A stretch of 35,882 nt of DNA, from the NCBI GenBank assembly GCA_009841005.1, contig VXMR01000065.1:1-35882 (forward strand). The letters are read 5' to 3'. The DNA comes from Gemmatimonadales bacterium (GTDB lineage Bacteria; Gemmatimonadota; Gemmatimonadetes; Palauibacterales; Palauibacteraceae). Below the pieces are notes generated by a model. It did no database searches, was not told the origin of the DNA, and worked only from the letters and a program-made list of their open reading frames with translations. Positions 1 through 8,200 of this stretch are shown here, piece by piece. Both the position numbers and the translations under genes were made by a program. How positions within the stretch are numbered: position 1 is the first letter of the stretch; every line of letters begins with the position of its first letter.

Positions 1-3000
1 GTTCTCAACGGCCGCCGGGATCCCGATCCGGAGGCCGAAGCGGTCATCCGCGAGTTGCGGGATGCCGGCGCCGACGTGCGGGCGGAGATCGCCGACGTCA
101 CGGACTTCGCTGCGGTCGACGCCATGCTCGCCCGGATCGACCGGGGTCCGAGGCCGCTCGGAGGCGTCATCCACAGCGTGGGCGTCCTCTCGGACGGTGT
201 CATCGAGAACCAGACGTGGGACCGCTTCGAGCACGTGCTGTGGCCGAAGGTCCTCGGAGCCTGGCACCTCCACCGGGCGACCAGGACCAGGGATCTCGAC
301 CTGTTCGTCGTGTTCTCCAGCGGGATCGGCGTGGTCGGAAACCCCGGGCAGTCGAATCACTCCGCCGCCAACGCCTTCCTCGACCAGCTCGCCGCCCACC
401 GGCGCGGCCTGGGCCTCCCCGGTCAGGCCATCGCCTGGGGGGCCTGGTCGGGCATCGGGGAGGCGGAAGAGCAGAGGGAGCGAATCAGGAGACGTTTCGA
501 CCACACCGCCGCAGAGTGGATCACTCCGGAACAGGGCATCGAGGCACTCGATCGGCTGGTCCGACAGGACGTGACCGCGCCCATGGTCACCGCGACCGAC
601 TGGTCCATCGTCGCCGAGGAGTTCGGGACACCGCCTCCGTTCTTCGACGAGCTACGGGCTACGAGGAAGGTCCGGCGACGGCAGACCGACGAGCCCGCCG
701 CCTCCGGCGGTTTGATGGTACAGCTGCGGGAGGCGCCGTCGGAGGAGAAACGGCATCTGCTGGAGGCGTTCATCCAGCAGGAGTTGCAGGCCGTGCTCCA
801 CCTCCCGTCGCCGCCGTCGGCGGCGGTCGGCTTCTTCGATCTGGGCATGGACTCGCTGATGGCGGTCGAGTTGCGGAACCGGCTGAACCGCGCCTTTGCC
901 GGCGAGTACACGACGTCCAACACGATCGTATTCGACTACCCCAGCACCGCGGATCTCGCCGGCCACCTCGTCGGCGAGATCGAGGCGTTCACCGGCGCGC
1001 CGTCTCGCGTTCCGGAGCAATCCGTTGCGCGATCTCGTCCCACGACCCACAGGGAGGCCGACAGGGAGACCGAAGGCGAGAAGGAGGGCATCGCGATCGT
1101 CGGCATGGCCTGCCGATTCCCCGGCGCGCCCGACGTTTCGACCTACTGGGATCAGCTCCTGGCGGGCGCCGATCTGGTCACGGAAGGACGCACCGACGTC
1201 GATTACTGGCTCGACCGCGTCGGCGATCCCGCCGCCGAGCATCCGGCCTATCGCTGGGGTGGCTTTGTCGCGGGTCTCGAACGGTTCGACGCCAGATTCT
1301 TCGGTATCACGCCGATCGCGGCGGAGACGATGGACCCCCAGCAGAGGATGCTGCTGGAGACGAGCTGGCAGGCGCTCGAGGATGCAGGGGTCGATCCCGG
1401 GGGGCTGAGGGGCAGCCGCACCGGCGTGTTCGCCGGGTTGAACGCGAGCGAGTACCGGGACCTGATGATCGCAAGCGGCGCGGACGGCGGTTCCGTCGGC
1501 ACGATGTCCAGCACTACCGTCGGGCGGGTGGCCTTCACGCTCGGGCTTATGGGCCCGGCCATGCCCTTCGTGTTGCAGTGCGCGGCGTCGCTCGCTGCGG
1601 TCCACGCCGCGGCCACGGCGCTGGAACGTGGCGAGGTCGATCTGGCGCTGGCCGGCGGCGTCAACGCGATCTTTTCCCGCAACTTCAGCAGGCTCCTGCT
1701 CGAGCACGGCCTGCTGACGTCGGACGGACGCTGCGCCCCGTTCGACGCTTCGGCGCAGGGCTACGTTCGCGGCGAGGGATGCGGCGCCGTCGTGCTCAGG
1801 AGGCTGAGCGAAGCGGAGGCCGCCGGCGACCGAATCTGGGCCGTCATCCGGGGCTCGGCGGTGAACCACAGCGGCACCGCCGCGGGACTGACGATGCCGA
1901 GCGGCCTCGCGCAGGAGCAGGTCATCGAGGAGGCGCTCTCTCGCGCCGGCGTCGCGCCGGCCGGTATCGACTACGTGGAGGCCCACGGCGGGGGGTCGGA
2001 TATCGGCGACGCCATCGAGGTGCAGGCGGCAGCCGCCGTCTACGGCCGTGAACGGGACGCCGCTCGCCCTCTGCTGATCGGGACGGCGAAGACGAACATG
2101 GGTCATCTTGAATCGGCCGCGGGCATCGCGGGACTGATCAAGGTCGTTCTCGCCCTGCGACACGGAGTGATTCCGAAGCACCTGCACTTCGAGACGCCGA
2201 ACCCGGGCGTGGACTGGGACCGGCTGCCCGTGCGGGTCACTTCCGAACACACGCACTGGCCGCCGGCCAAGGGCCGTCCCGCCCGAGCTGGAGTCAGCAC
2301 CTTCGGGTTCTCCGGGACGAACGCGCATGTCGTCGTTGAGGGCTACGCCGCGCCGGGCGGCGACCCCGCGCCCCGTGAAGAACTCGGCCCCTGGGGAGCG
2401 CCGACACCTGTGGCCGTCGTCGCTCCCGAGCCCGTCGTCGCTCCGCGAGCGGCTGGCGAAAGGCGCGACTCACGCCAGACCCGTATCCTGCCGCTCTCTG
2501 CGAAGTCCGGGAGCGCCCTGCGGTCGCTCGCCGGACGCTTTCTCGGCTGGGTCGACGGACACAACGAGGCCCTCCGGTCCGACGACCGCGCGGCGGGTCC
2601 GCTCCTGTCCGACATGGCATGGACCGCCGGTACCGGCCGGAGTCACTTTCCGTACCGCGCCGCGGTTGTGTTCCGAAACGGGGAATCCCTGGTCGAAAGC
2701 CTTCGGGTGCTCTCCGAAGCGAACGGCAGGCCGAAGCCGCTAGAAGCGACAAACGTCGCGTTCGTTTACCCCGGCCGGGACAGCCGCTGGACCGGCATGG
2801 GAGCCGCGCTCTACCGAACCGAGCCGGTGGTTCGTGCAGTGCTGGATCGGTGCGATGAAGTGCTCCGGGAGCAACGCGGCGAATCGCTCCTTGAGATCAT
2901 GTTCGGGCGAACGGACGCCTCGGGCGCTCTCGACGACCCGGCCTGGACCTACCCGGCCGTCTATGCGCTCGAAAGCGGGCTGACCGCGCTCTGGTCGAGC

Positions 3001-3651
3001 ATCGGGATCCGACCGAGAGTCGTCGCCGGCTTCGATGCCGGTGAGTTCGCGGCGGCTCGGGCCGCCGGAGTCTTCAGCCTGGAAGACGGCCTCCGCTTGT
3101 CGGCGGCCGCCGGCGAATCGGCGACGGCGAAATCACCGGCCGGGGGCGCAGTGCGGTTCGCCGGAGAAGTGGTCCTGGAACGCCCATCTCTCGCGGTAAT
3201 CCGCGGCGCCGACGGCCGCCCGTTGGGGGCGAACGAAGCGCTTGCCACCTCCTTCTGGCTCCAGCGCGCCGGGCAGCCGGCCGACCCGGAAGCTTGCGCA
3301 CCGACTCTGGCGGACAGAGGAGTCGAGGTAGTGCTGGAAGTCGGTCCCCGACAGTCCGCGGCCCCAGCGATCGCCGACGCCTGGCCGGCCTCCGACGCCG
3401 AAACCGCCGGAAACGAAGGAAACCGCAGCACGCCGGTCGTAGTGGCGAGTCTGCGGTCGCCGGCCGGCGCCGCCACCGCGACCGACACCTGCGACAGTTT
3501 CCTCGAGGCTGCGGCCGCCGCCTACGAGGCCGGGCTGCCGATCTCCTTCGCGGGCCTCTTCGCGGGCGAGGAGCGGCGCAGGATCTCGCTGCCCGGCTAT
3601 CCTTTCGAGCCCGTGCGCCACTGGGTGGAGCCTCCCAGCAGCCCGCTCTGA
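1..3651 (+). CDS. Type I polyketide synthase A, 3' part (KR-ACP-KS-psiAT), truncated by left window edge
   Basis: The frame is open from base 1, so the gene begins outside the window; 1216 residues are visible (numbered here from base 1). Order: C-terminal half of a KR (Ser107, then His120 exactly 13 residues later where the catalytic Tyr is expected, Asn124), ACP with LGMDSL and pantetheine Ser285, KS from about residue 363 (Cys527 in an unusual QCAAS context instead of TACSS; His662 in EAHGGGS; His702 in NMGHLE), then a decayed AT. The AT elbow reads GFDAGE, with Asp1012 replacing the nucleophilic Ser, and it is about 85 residues shorter than the intact AT of PKS B. The protein ends just after the usual post-AT GYPF motif, with no ACP or thioesterase. 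It is collinear with the 3' third of PKS B at an offset of exactly 12000 nt from base 1 through the ACP Ser codon. The missing 5' part is probably KS-AT-DH-MT-ER as in PKS B (inference). The 3' end overlaps the hydrolase on the other strand by 55 nt. Confidence 0.95.
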   Translation, partial: VLNGRRDPDPEAEAVIRELRDAGADVRAEIADVTDFAAVDAMLARIDRGPRPLGGVIHSVGVLSDGVIENQTWDRFEHVLWPKVLGAWHLHRATRTRDLDLFVVFSSGIGVVGNPGQSNHSAANAFLDQLAAHRRGLGLPGQAIAWGAWSGIGEAEEQRERIRRRFDHTAAEWITPEQGIEALDRLVRQDVTAPMVTATDWSIVAEEFGTPPPFFDELRATRKVRRRQTDEPAASGGLMVQLREAPSEEKRHLLEAFIQQELQAVLHLPSPPSAAVGFFDLGMDSLMAVELRNRLNRAFAGEYTTSNTIVFDYPSTADLAGHLVGEIEAFTGAPSRVPEQSVARSRPTTHREADRETEGEKEGIAIVGMACRFPGAPDVSTYWDQLLAGADLVTEGRTDVDYWLDRVGDPAAEHPAYRWGGFVAGLERFDARFFGITPIAAETMDPQQRMLLETSWQALEDAGVDPGGLRGSRTGVFAGLNASEYRDLMIASGADGGSVGTMSSTTVGRVAFTLGLMGPAMPFVLQCAASLAAVHAAATALERGEVDLALAGGVNAIFSRNFSRLLLEHGLLTSDGRCAPFDASAQGYVRGEGCGAVVLRRLSEAEAAGDRIWAVIRGSAVNHSGTAAGLTMPSGLAQEQVIEEALSRAGVAPAGIDYVEAHGGGSDIGDAIEVQAAAAVYGRERDAARPLLIGTAKTNMGHLESAAGIAGLIKVVLALRHGVIPKHLHFETPNPGVDWDRLPVRVTSEHTHWPPAKGRPARAGVSTFGFSGTNAHVVVEGYAAPGGDPAPREELGPWGAPTPVAVVAPEPVVAPRAAGERRDSRQTRILPLSAKSGSALRSLAGRFLGWVDGHNEALRSDDRAAGPLLSDMAWTAGTGRSHFPYRAAVVFRNGESLVESLRVLSEANGRPKPLEATNVAFVYPGRDSRWTGMGAALYRTEPVVRAVLDRCDEVLREQRGESLLEIMFGRTDASGALDDPAWTYPAVYALESGLTALWSSIGIRPRVVAGFDAGEFAAARAAGVFSLEDGLRLSAAAGESATAKSPAGGAVRFAGEVVLERPSLAVIRGADGRPLGANEALATSFWLQRAGQPADPEACAPTLADRGVEVVLEVGPRQSAAPAIADAWPASDAETAGNEGNRSTPVVVASLRSPAGAATATDTCDSFLEAAAAAYEAGLPISFAGLFAGEERRRISLPGYPFEPVRHWVEPPSSPL
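1..3651 (+). repeat. Diverged copy 1 of the PKS KR-ACP-KS-psiAT segment
   Basis: This 3.65-kb coding segment is the paralogue of 12001-15537. From base 1 to the ACP the two copies align without length change: the KR His codon is at 358 and 12358, the ACP Ser codon at 853 and 12853. Long stretches of the KR are identical in protein. Copies diverge more, with indels, after the ACP linker and in the psi-AT. This indicates duplication of a whole synthase gene rather than convergent domain choice. Confidence 0.85.
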
Positions 3652-4526
3652 CGAAGGAAAACGCGGAGCATCGCGACGCATTCCGCCGGCTTCTCCAGCT
3701 GCAGAAGGTGGGTAGAGTCCACGATGAAGTCGTAATCCACGCTCTCGATGTGCTTCAGATCAAAGCTGGGCAGGTACGCGTGCGGGAGGGTCGGATCGGC
3801 CCCGATTACTTTCGTGGGACAATAAAGCATGTCCAGGTCCAACAGCGGGGCAAAGCTCCTCATGTACTCCGAGACCTGCGCTTCGAACTCACGTGGACAA
3901 CGTAGTCCAAGGCCCTCTCCATCCGCCGCCTCCGTAAGGGTCGTCCTTGCCACGAGTTCCCGCACCCCGGGCACGACCTGGGCATACAGCGGAGAATACC
4001 GAAGAAGATCCGAGAACTCCTCCTCGGACCGGAAACGGGGCGACCGTCGCCGCTTCAGCGCCGTCTGGCGGTCCAGGGCCTCGTCGAACTCCGCTTCACT
4101 TGCCGCAGGCTTGCAGAGGGGCGGATCGAACAGCACCAGACCCGAGTAGGGACCGGAGAGGGAGAGAATGGCCGTAAGCGTCGAAAGCGAATGAAAGACG
4201 CCTACGGTCGGCTTGTCTCCGAGACGCTCGGCGATGGCCCTGGCGAGGACGTCATGGTCGTGGAGCATCGTCGGTATGTTGTGATGCTTCCGCTCACCGA
4301 CGGCATTCCAGCCGTGGTTTCTGATGTCGTAGACAACCAGATCGAACTCGTCCGCCAGGAGAGACCAGAACGGATAGTAAGCGTCGATGGCGAGGCCGTT
4401 GCCATGACTCAGAACCAGGCGAACCGGGGAATCCGGCCGGCCATGCCGCCGCACGACGGTGACCGTGTTCTCGTCGAGCCGCACCTGTTCCACCGCAAGG
4501 GGCTCAGGTAGTTCCCAGACAGTCAA
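3597..4526 (-). CDS. Alpha/beta hydrolase 1, putative trans-acting acyl-ACP hydrolase
   Basis: 309 aa, alpha/beta hydrolase fold. Visible elements: oxyanion-region HGNG (41-44), nucleophile elbow VFHSLS with Ser113, acid Asp244 in GADPT, and His273 in STHLLQLE followed by the usual E-P. The elbow lacks both glycines of GxSxG (Phe at -2, Ser at +2). The paralogue at 17299-18213 shares this layout, both ends of the elbow being non-glycine. The start is TTG; I chose it because the paralogue has the same WE-PEP N-terminus and no closer ATG exists. It follows the ACP gene at 4641-4871 by 114 nt and runs convergent to PKS A, overlapping its last 55 nt through a 17-residue C-terminal tail that the paralogue lacks. 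Neither PKS has a thioesterase, so chain release or editing is a natural role, but this is inference; the substrate is unknown. Confidence 0.85.
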   Translation of the reverse strand: MTVWELPEPLAVEQVRLDENTVTVVRRHGRPDSPVRLVLSHGNGLAIDAYYPFWSLLADEFDLVVYDIRNHGWNAVGERKHHNIPTMLHDHDVLARAIAERLGDKPTVGVFHSLSTLTAILSLSGPYSGLVLFDPPLCKPAASEAEFDEALDRQTALKRRRSPRFRSEEEFSDLLRYSPLYAQVVPGVRELVARTTLTEAADGEGLGLRCPREFEAQVSEYMRSFAPLLDLDMLYCPTKVIGADPTLPHAYLPSFDLKHIESVDYDFIVDSTHLLQLEKPAECVAMLRVFLRQSGLLGGSTQWRTGSKG

Positions 4527-4560
4527 CGGCTACCGATTCCGCCTATGCTTTGGGCCGACG

Positions 4561-4623
4561 CCGACCGCTGTCGGAAAGGCTCGGGACGATGCCCGCTGAG
4601 CCGACCGGAGGGTCGGAGCGGGC
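4561..4623 (-). promoter_or_regulatory. Pair of RNA hairpins in the ACP1-hydrolase1 gap
   Basis: Two inverted repeats fill the gap between the ACP and the hydrolase. The larger has outer arms GCCCGC (4591-4596) and GCGGGC (4618-4623), and inner arms CCGACC (4601-4606) and GGTCGG (4611-4616) around a GGAG loop. The smaller is CCGAC (4561-4565) and GTCGG (4570-4574). No T-tract follows on the minus strand, so a simple intrinsic terminator is unlikely. A stronger hairpin sits at the same place in the paralogous cassette (18235-18288). A role in transcript stability or differential ACP/hydrolase expression is inferred. Confidence 0.6.
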
Positions 4624-4640
4624 ACCGCCGCCAGCGAGGC

Positions 4641-4871
4641 TCAACCGGATCCGGAATCGAGAAACGCGGCCAGGTCCCGCATGTTCTTCCAGTTGGCAAC
4701 CTCCTCGGGGGGAATCTCGACACCGAACGCCACCCCGACCTTCTTCACGAAGGCTACGGCGTCAAGGGACGAGATGTCGGAGGAAAGCAGACCGGTGTCG
4801 AGATCCAGGTCTCTTCCGAGGTCGAGGTGCTGGCGAGCGAGTTCCTGAATGCGGGCTTCGGTTGCTGTCAT
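4641..4871 (-). CDS. Free-standing acyl carrier protein 1
   Basis: 76 aa from the ATG at 4871. The size and helix pattern are those of an ACP. The carrier site reads DISSLDAV, so Ser35 is the predicted phosphopantetheine attachment point, with Ser in place of the usual Asp of DSL. Downstream residues (FVKKVGVAFGVEIPPEE) follow the acidic helix II-III pattern. An upstream in-frame ATG would add 36 residues unlike ACP; a GAGGA stretch before the 4871 start supports the shorter form. It is the first gene of a two-gene minus-strand cassette with hydrolase 1, placed between PKS A and PKS B. It is a likely acceptor or donor for one of the PKS terminal KS domains (inference). The activating phosphopantetheinyl transferase is not in the window. 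Confidence 0.85.
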   Translation of the reverse strand: MTATEARIQELARQHLDLGRDLDLDTGLLSSDISSLDAVAFVKKVGVAFGVEIPPEEVANWKNMRDLAAFLDSGSG

Positions 4872-5217
4872 GGTCAGAGTCCTCGGGGTTGCATGGGTGG
4901 AAAATGTCACTTCCGCGCACCATGAATATAGACGCTCCAGGTGAGCGATACGAACCTCGAAGGCAATACTACGGCACATCTGTCTCCCCGGATACCGTCC
5001 GAAGCGCCGCCCAGGGCGCTCGACCGGCGGCGTCGCGTCGAAGTCCGCGTACCGCGGAGCGGCCGCGACCTAAAGCACCACCTCCCGCACCGCGGCCGCG
5101 GGGCCGTATTTTTTCTCAGCCCAACTTGATGATATTTCACATGCGGGAGCACACGCGACCGCGCCCGGGGAGTCGACCCTCGGCGGGCTGAAACCGAACG
5201 ACAGGAGGGGACTGCGG
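4872..5217. other. Divergent intergenic region between ACP1 and PKS B
   Basis: 346 nt without a gene. It should contain the promoters for the ACP1 cassette (leftward) and PKS B (rightward). I see a hairpin with a T-tract at 5093-5114, an AT-richer patch at about 5107-5140, and a TATATT-like hexamer on the minus strand about 60 nt before the ACP1 start, but no convincing paired -35/-10. The PKS B ribosome-binding site GGAGG is at 5204-5208. Confidence 0.7.
5093..5114 (+). terminator. Candidate short intrinsic terminator upstream of PKS B
   Basis: CGGCC (5093-5097), loop GCGG, GGCCG (5102-5106), then TATTTTTT (5107-5114). The stem is only 5 bp but all G/C, and the T-run is rare in this GC-rich sequence. 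It would stop + strand read-through from PKS A before the PKS B promoter. Confidence 0.4.
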
Positions 5218-8200
5218 GTGACGACTCACGGGAACGGGCGGACACGCGAACCCGGTGAACCCATCGCGATCGTGGGCATGGCGTGCCGGTTCCCCGGCAG
5301 CAGGACCCTGTCCGATTTCTGGCGACAACTGATCGCGGGCGAGAACGCGGTCGTCGAAGGCCCTCCCGGCTCCGTCATCGGACGCGCGGGCCGGCTCTTC
5401 CCGGACTCCGGCGGCGAGAACCGGGCCCTCCGTTTCGGGGCGTTCATCGAAGACCTTGACCAGTTCGATGCGGACTTTTTCCGCATCTCTCCCATCGAAG
5501 CCCAGATGCTCGATCCGCAGCAGCGCATGATGCTGGAGGTGAGCTGGCACGCGCTCGAAGATGCGGGGATAGACCCCGAGAGCCTGAAGGGCAGCCGCAC
5601 CGGGGTCTACGTCGGCATCAGCAACAACGACTACCGGGACATGGTCATCGATGCGCCGGAGACCGCCGATACCGCGGTCGGCTTCTACGCGGTGACCGGG
5701 ACGGCCCTCAACACGGCCATCGGCCGCGTCTCCTTTGCACTGGGCCTCGAGGGGCCCTGCATGGCGATCGACACCGCCTGCTCATCGTCGCTGGTTGCCC
5801 TCCACCAGGCGGTCGGGGCCCTGCAGCGGGGCGAGACGGATCTGGCCTTGTCCGGGGGCGTCCACATCTACCTTGCCGGACGTCCGCTCGAGTTGCGGGC
5901 CAACGCCGGCATGTTGTCGCCCGAGGGACAGTGCAAGGCATTCGATGCGGCCGCCGACGGCTTTGTGTGCGGTGAAGGCTGCGGTTTGCTGGTTCTGAAG
6001 CGCCTGGACGCAGCGGAAGCAGCGGGCGACCGGATCTGGGCCGTCATCCGCGGCTCATCGGTCAATCAGGACGGCGCGAGCCAGGGGCTGACCGTGCCCA
6101 GCGGCCCTTCGCAGGAGAAGGCCATGGCAGAGGCGCTTGCCCGAGGAGGCGTCTCGCCGTCCGATGTGGACTACCTGGAGGCCCACGGCACGGGGACGGT
6201 GGTCGGAGATCCGATCGAACTCGGTGCCGCGGCGGCCGTCTACGGGCGCGGGCGCACGTCGGCGAACCCGTTCCTGGTCGGGTCCGTCAAGACCAACATC
6301 GGACACCTGGGGCCCGCCGCCGGTGTCGCAGGCGTGATCAAGGCCGTGTTGGCGATGAGGCACGGGGTGATCCCCCGGCATCTCAACTTCAAAGATCCGA
6401 CACCGAGCGTGGATTGGGATCGCCTGCCCGTGCGCGTAACCGACGTCATGACGGACTGGCCGCTCCATCCGGACAGGCGGCCGCTGGCCGGCGTCAATTC
6501 CTTCGGCTGGTCCGGGACGAACGCCCACGTCGTACTCGAGGGATACGGAGAAGCCGTAACGGAAACGGCAACGGACGCGGGTTCCGGTCCCGCCACGCTG
6601 CGCCCCCCCGTCGGTCCCGCGATTCCCGTGCCGGTGTCCGCCTCCACGCCCGAGGCCGCGGACCCGAGTGACGCCCGCACGACCCGGTTCCTGCCCTTGT
6701 CGGGCAAATCGCCGGCGGCGCTTGGCGACGTCGCGTCGCGGCATCTGTCCTGGCTTGCCGAGCACTGGCGTGACGAACGTGAGGGAGAGCGGTCCGGGGC
6801 CGACACGATCGCCGACATGGTCTGGACCGCCGCATCGGGCCGAAGCCACTTCGCCCACCGCGCCGGCGTACTGTTCAGCGATGTCGCCGAACTGCGCCGG
6901 AAACTTGCACGCCTCGCCGAAGGTCAGGGTCCGGAAGCCGGCGTGGCGCCGGTCCGTGCGACCAACGTGGCTTTCGTCTTCACGGGGCAGGCCAGTCAAT
7001 GGGTCGGCATGGGCAGGGCGCTATATGAGAGGGAGCCTGTTTTCCGCTCCGTCCTCGACCGCTGCGACGGACTCCTTCTGGAGGAGCGCGGCGTCTCGCT
7101 GTTGGACGTCATGTTCGGGAGCGAGGGGGCGAGCGGGACGGGCGGCCTGCTGGATGAGGCGGCGTGGACCCAGCCGGCGATCTATGCCCTCGAATGCGCT
7201 CTGACGGCGCTCTGGGAGAGTGTCGGCGTGGAGCCGAGCGTGGTCGTGGGCCACAGCCTCGGAGAGATGGCGGCGGCGCAGGCGGCGGGCGTGTTCGGCC
7301 TCGAGGACGGCTTGCGCTTCGCCGCTGCCCGCGGTGCGCTGATGGGCGCCACGCGCAGCGATGGCGCCATGGCCGCGATCTTCGCCCCGGCCGCTCGCAT
7401 CGCCTCCGCGGTGGCGGAACGGAACGCTGCCTCGGACGATGTCGACCTGAGCGTCGCCGTCGACAACGGACTGCAGCAGGTCGTCAGCGGACCCGCGCAG
7501 GATCTCGAGGCGGTTCTGGCACGCTTCGAGGCCGAAAGAGTGAAGGTGGTGCGCCTGCGACGGAGCCCCGCCTATCACAGCGCCCTCATCGAGCCCGCGC
7601 TGGACGATCTCGAAGCCGCCGTCCGCGATATCACGCCCGCTCCGCCATCTCCATCCGTGCCTTTCGTGAGCAACCTGACGGGACGGTTGCTGGAGCCGGA
7701 CGAACGGATGGATGCCGCCTACTGGCGACGGCAGGCGCGGGAGCCGGTGGCCTTCCGCCGTTCGGTAGAGACGCTGGCGGAACTCGGTGTCGATGCCGTC
7801 GTGGAGATCGGCCCCCACGCCGTCCTCGGCCCGGTGGTCGCCATGACGTGGCCCGAGACGGCGCCTACCGGCCCGCCCGTCATTTTCGCGAGCCTCCGGC
7901 GGCCGCCGCGGGATCCCGCGGAGCCGGTGGCGGATCCAAGCGGGGGCTTCGTGGAGGCCGTGGCGGGGGCCTACGAGGCCGGAATGGAGATCGGGTTCCC
8001 CGGCCTGTTCGCCGGGGAGACCCGGCGCCGCATCTCGCTCCCCGGATATCCGTTCCAGCACAGTCACCACTGGATCCCGAGATCGAGGCGCCGGCGAACC
8101 GCCGCCGGCCATCCCCTGCTCGGCATGCGGCATGAATTGCCCCGCGGCGAGATCACGTTCGAGACGGAGATGTTCGCTTCGGATCCCGCCTGGCTGCAGG

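Noticed and set aside
652-2328. Long minus-strand frame opposite PKS A (558 codons)
   Set aside because: Its translation is arginine/glycine-rich without domains, and it is a GC-rich mirror of a clear PKS frame.
4925-4950. TATATT hexamer upstream of ACP1
   Set aside because: No -35 box at a suitable distance; recorded only in the intergenic entry.
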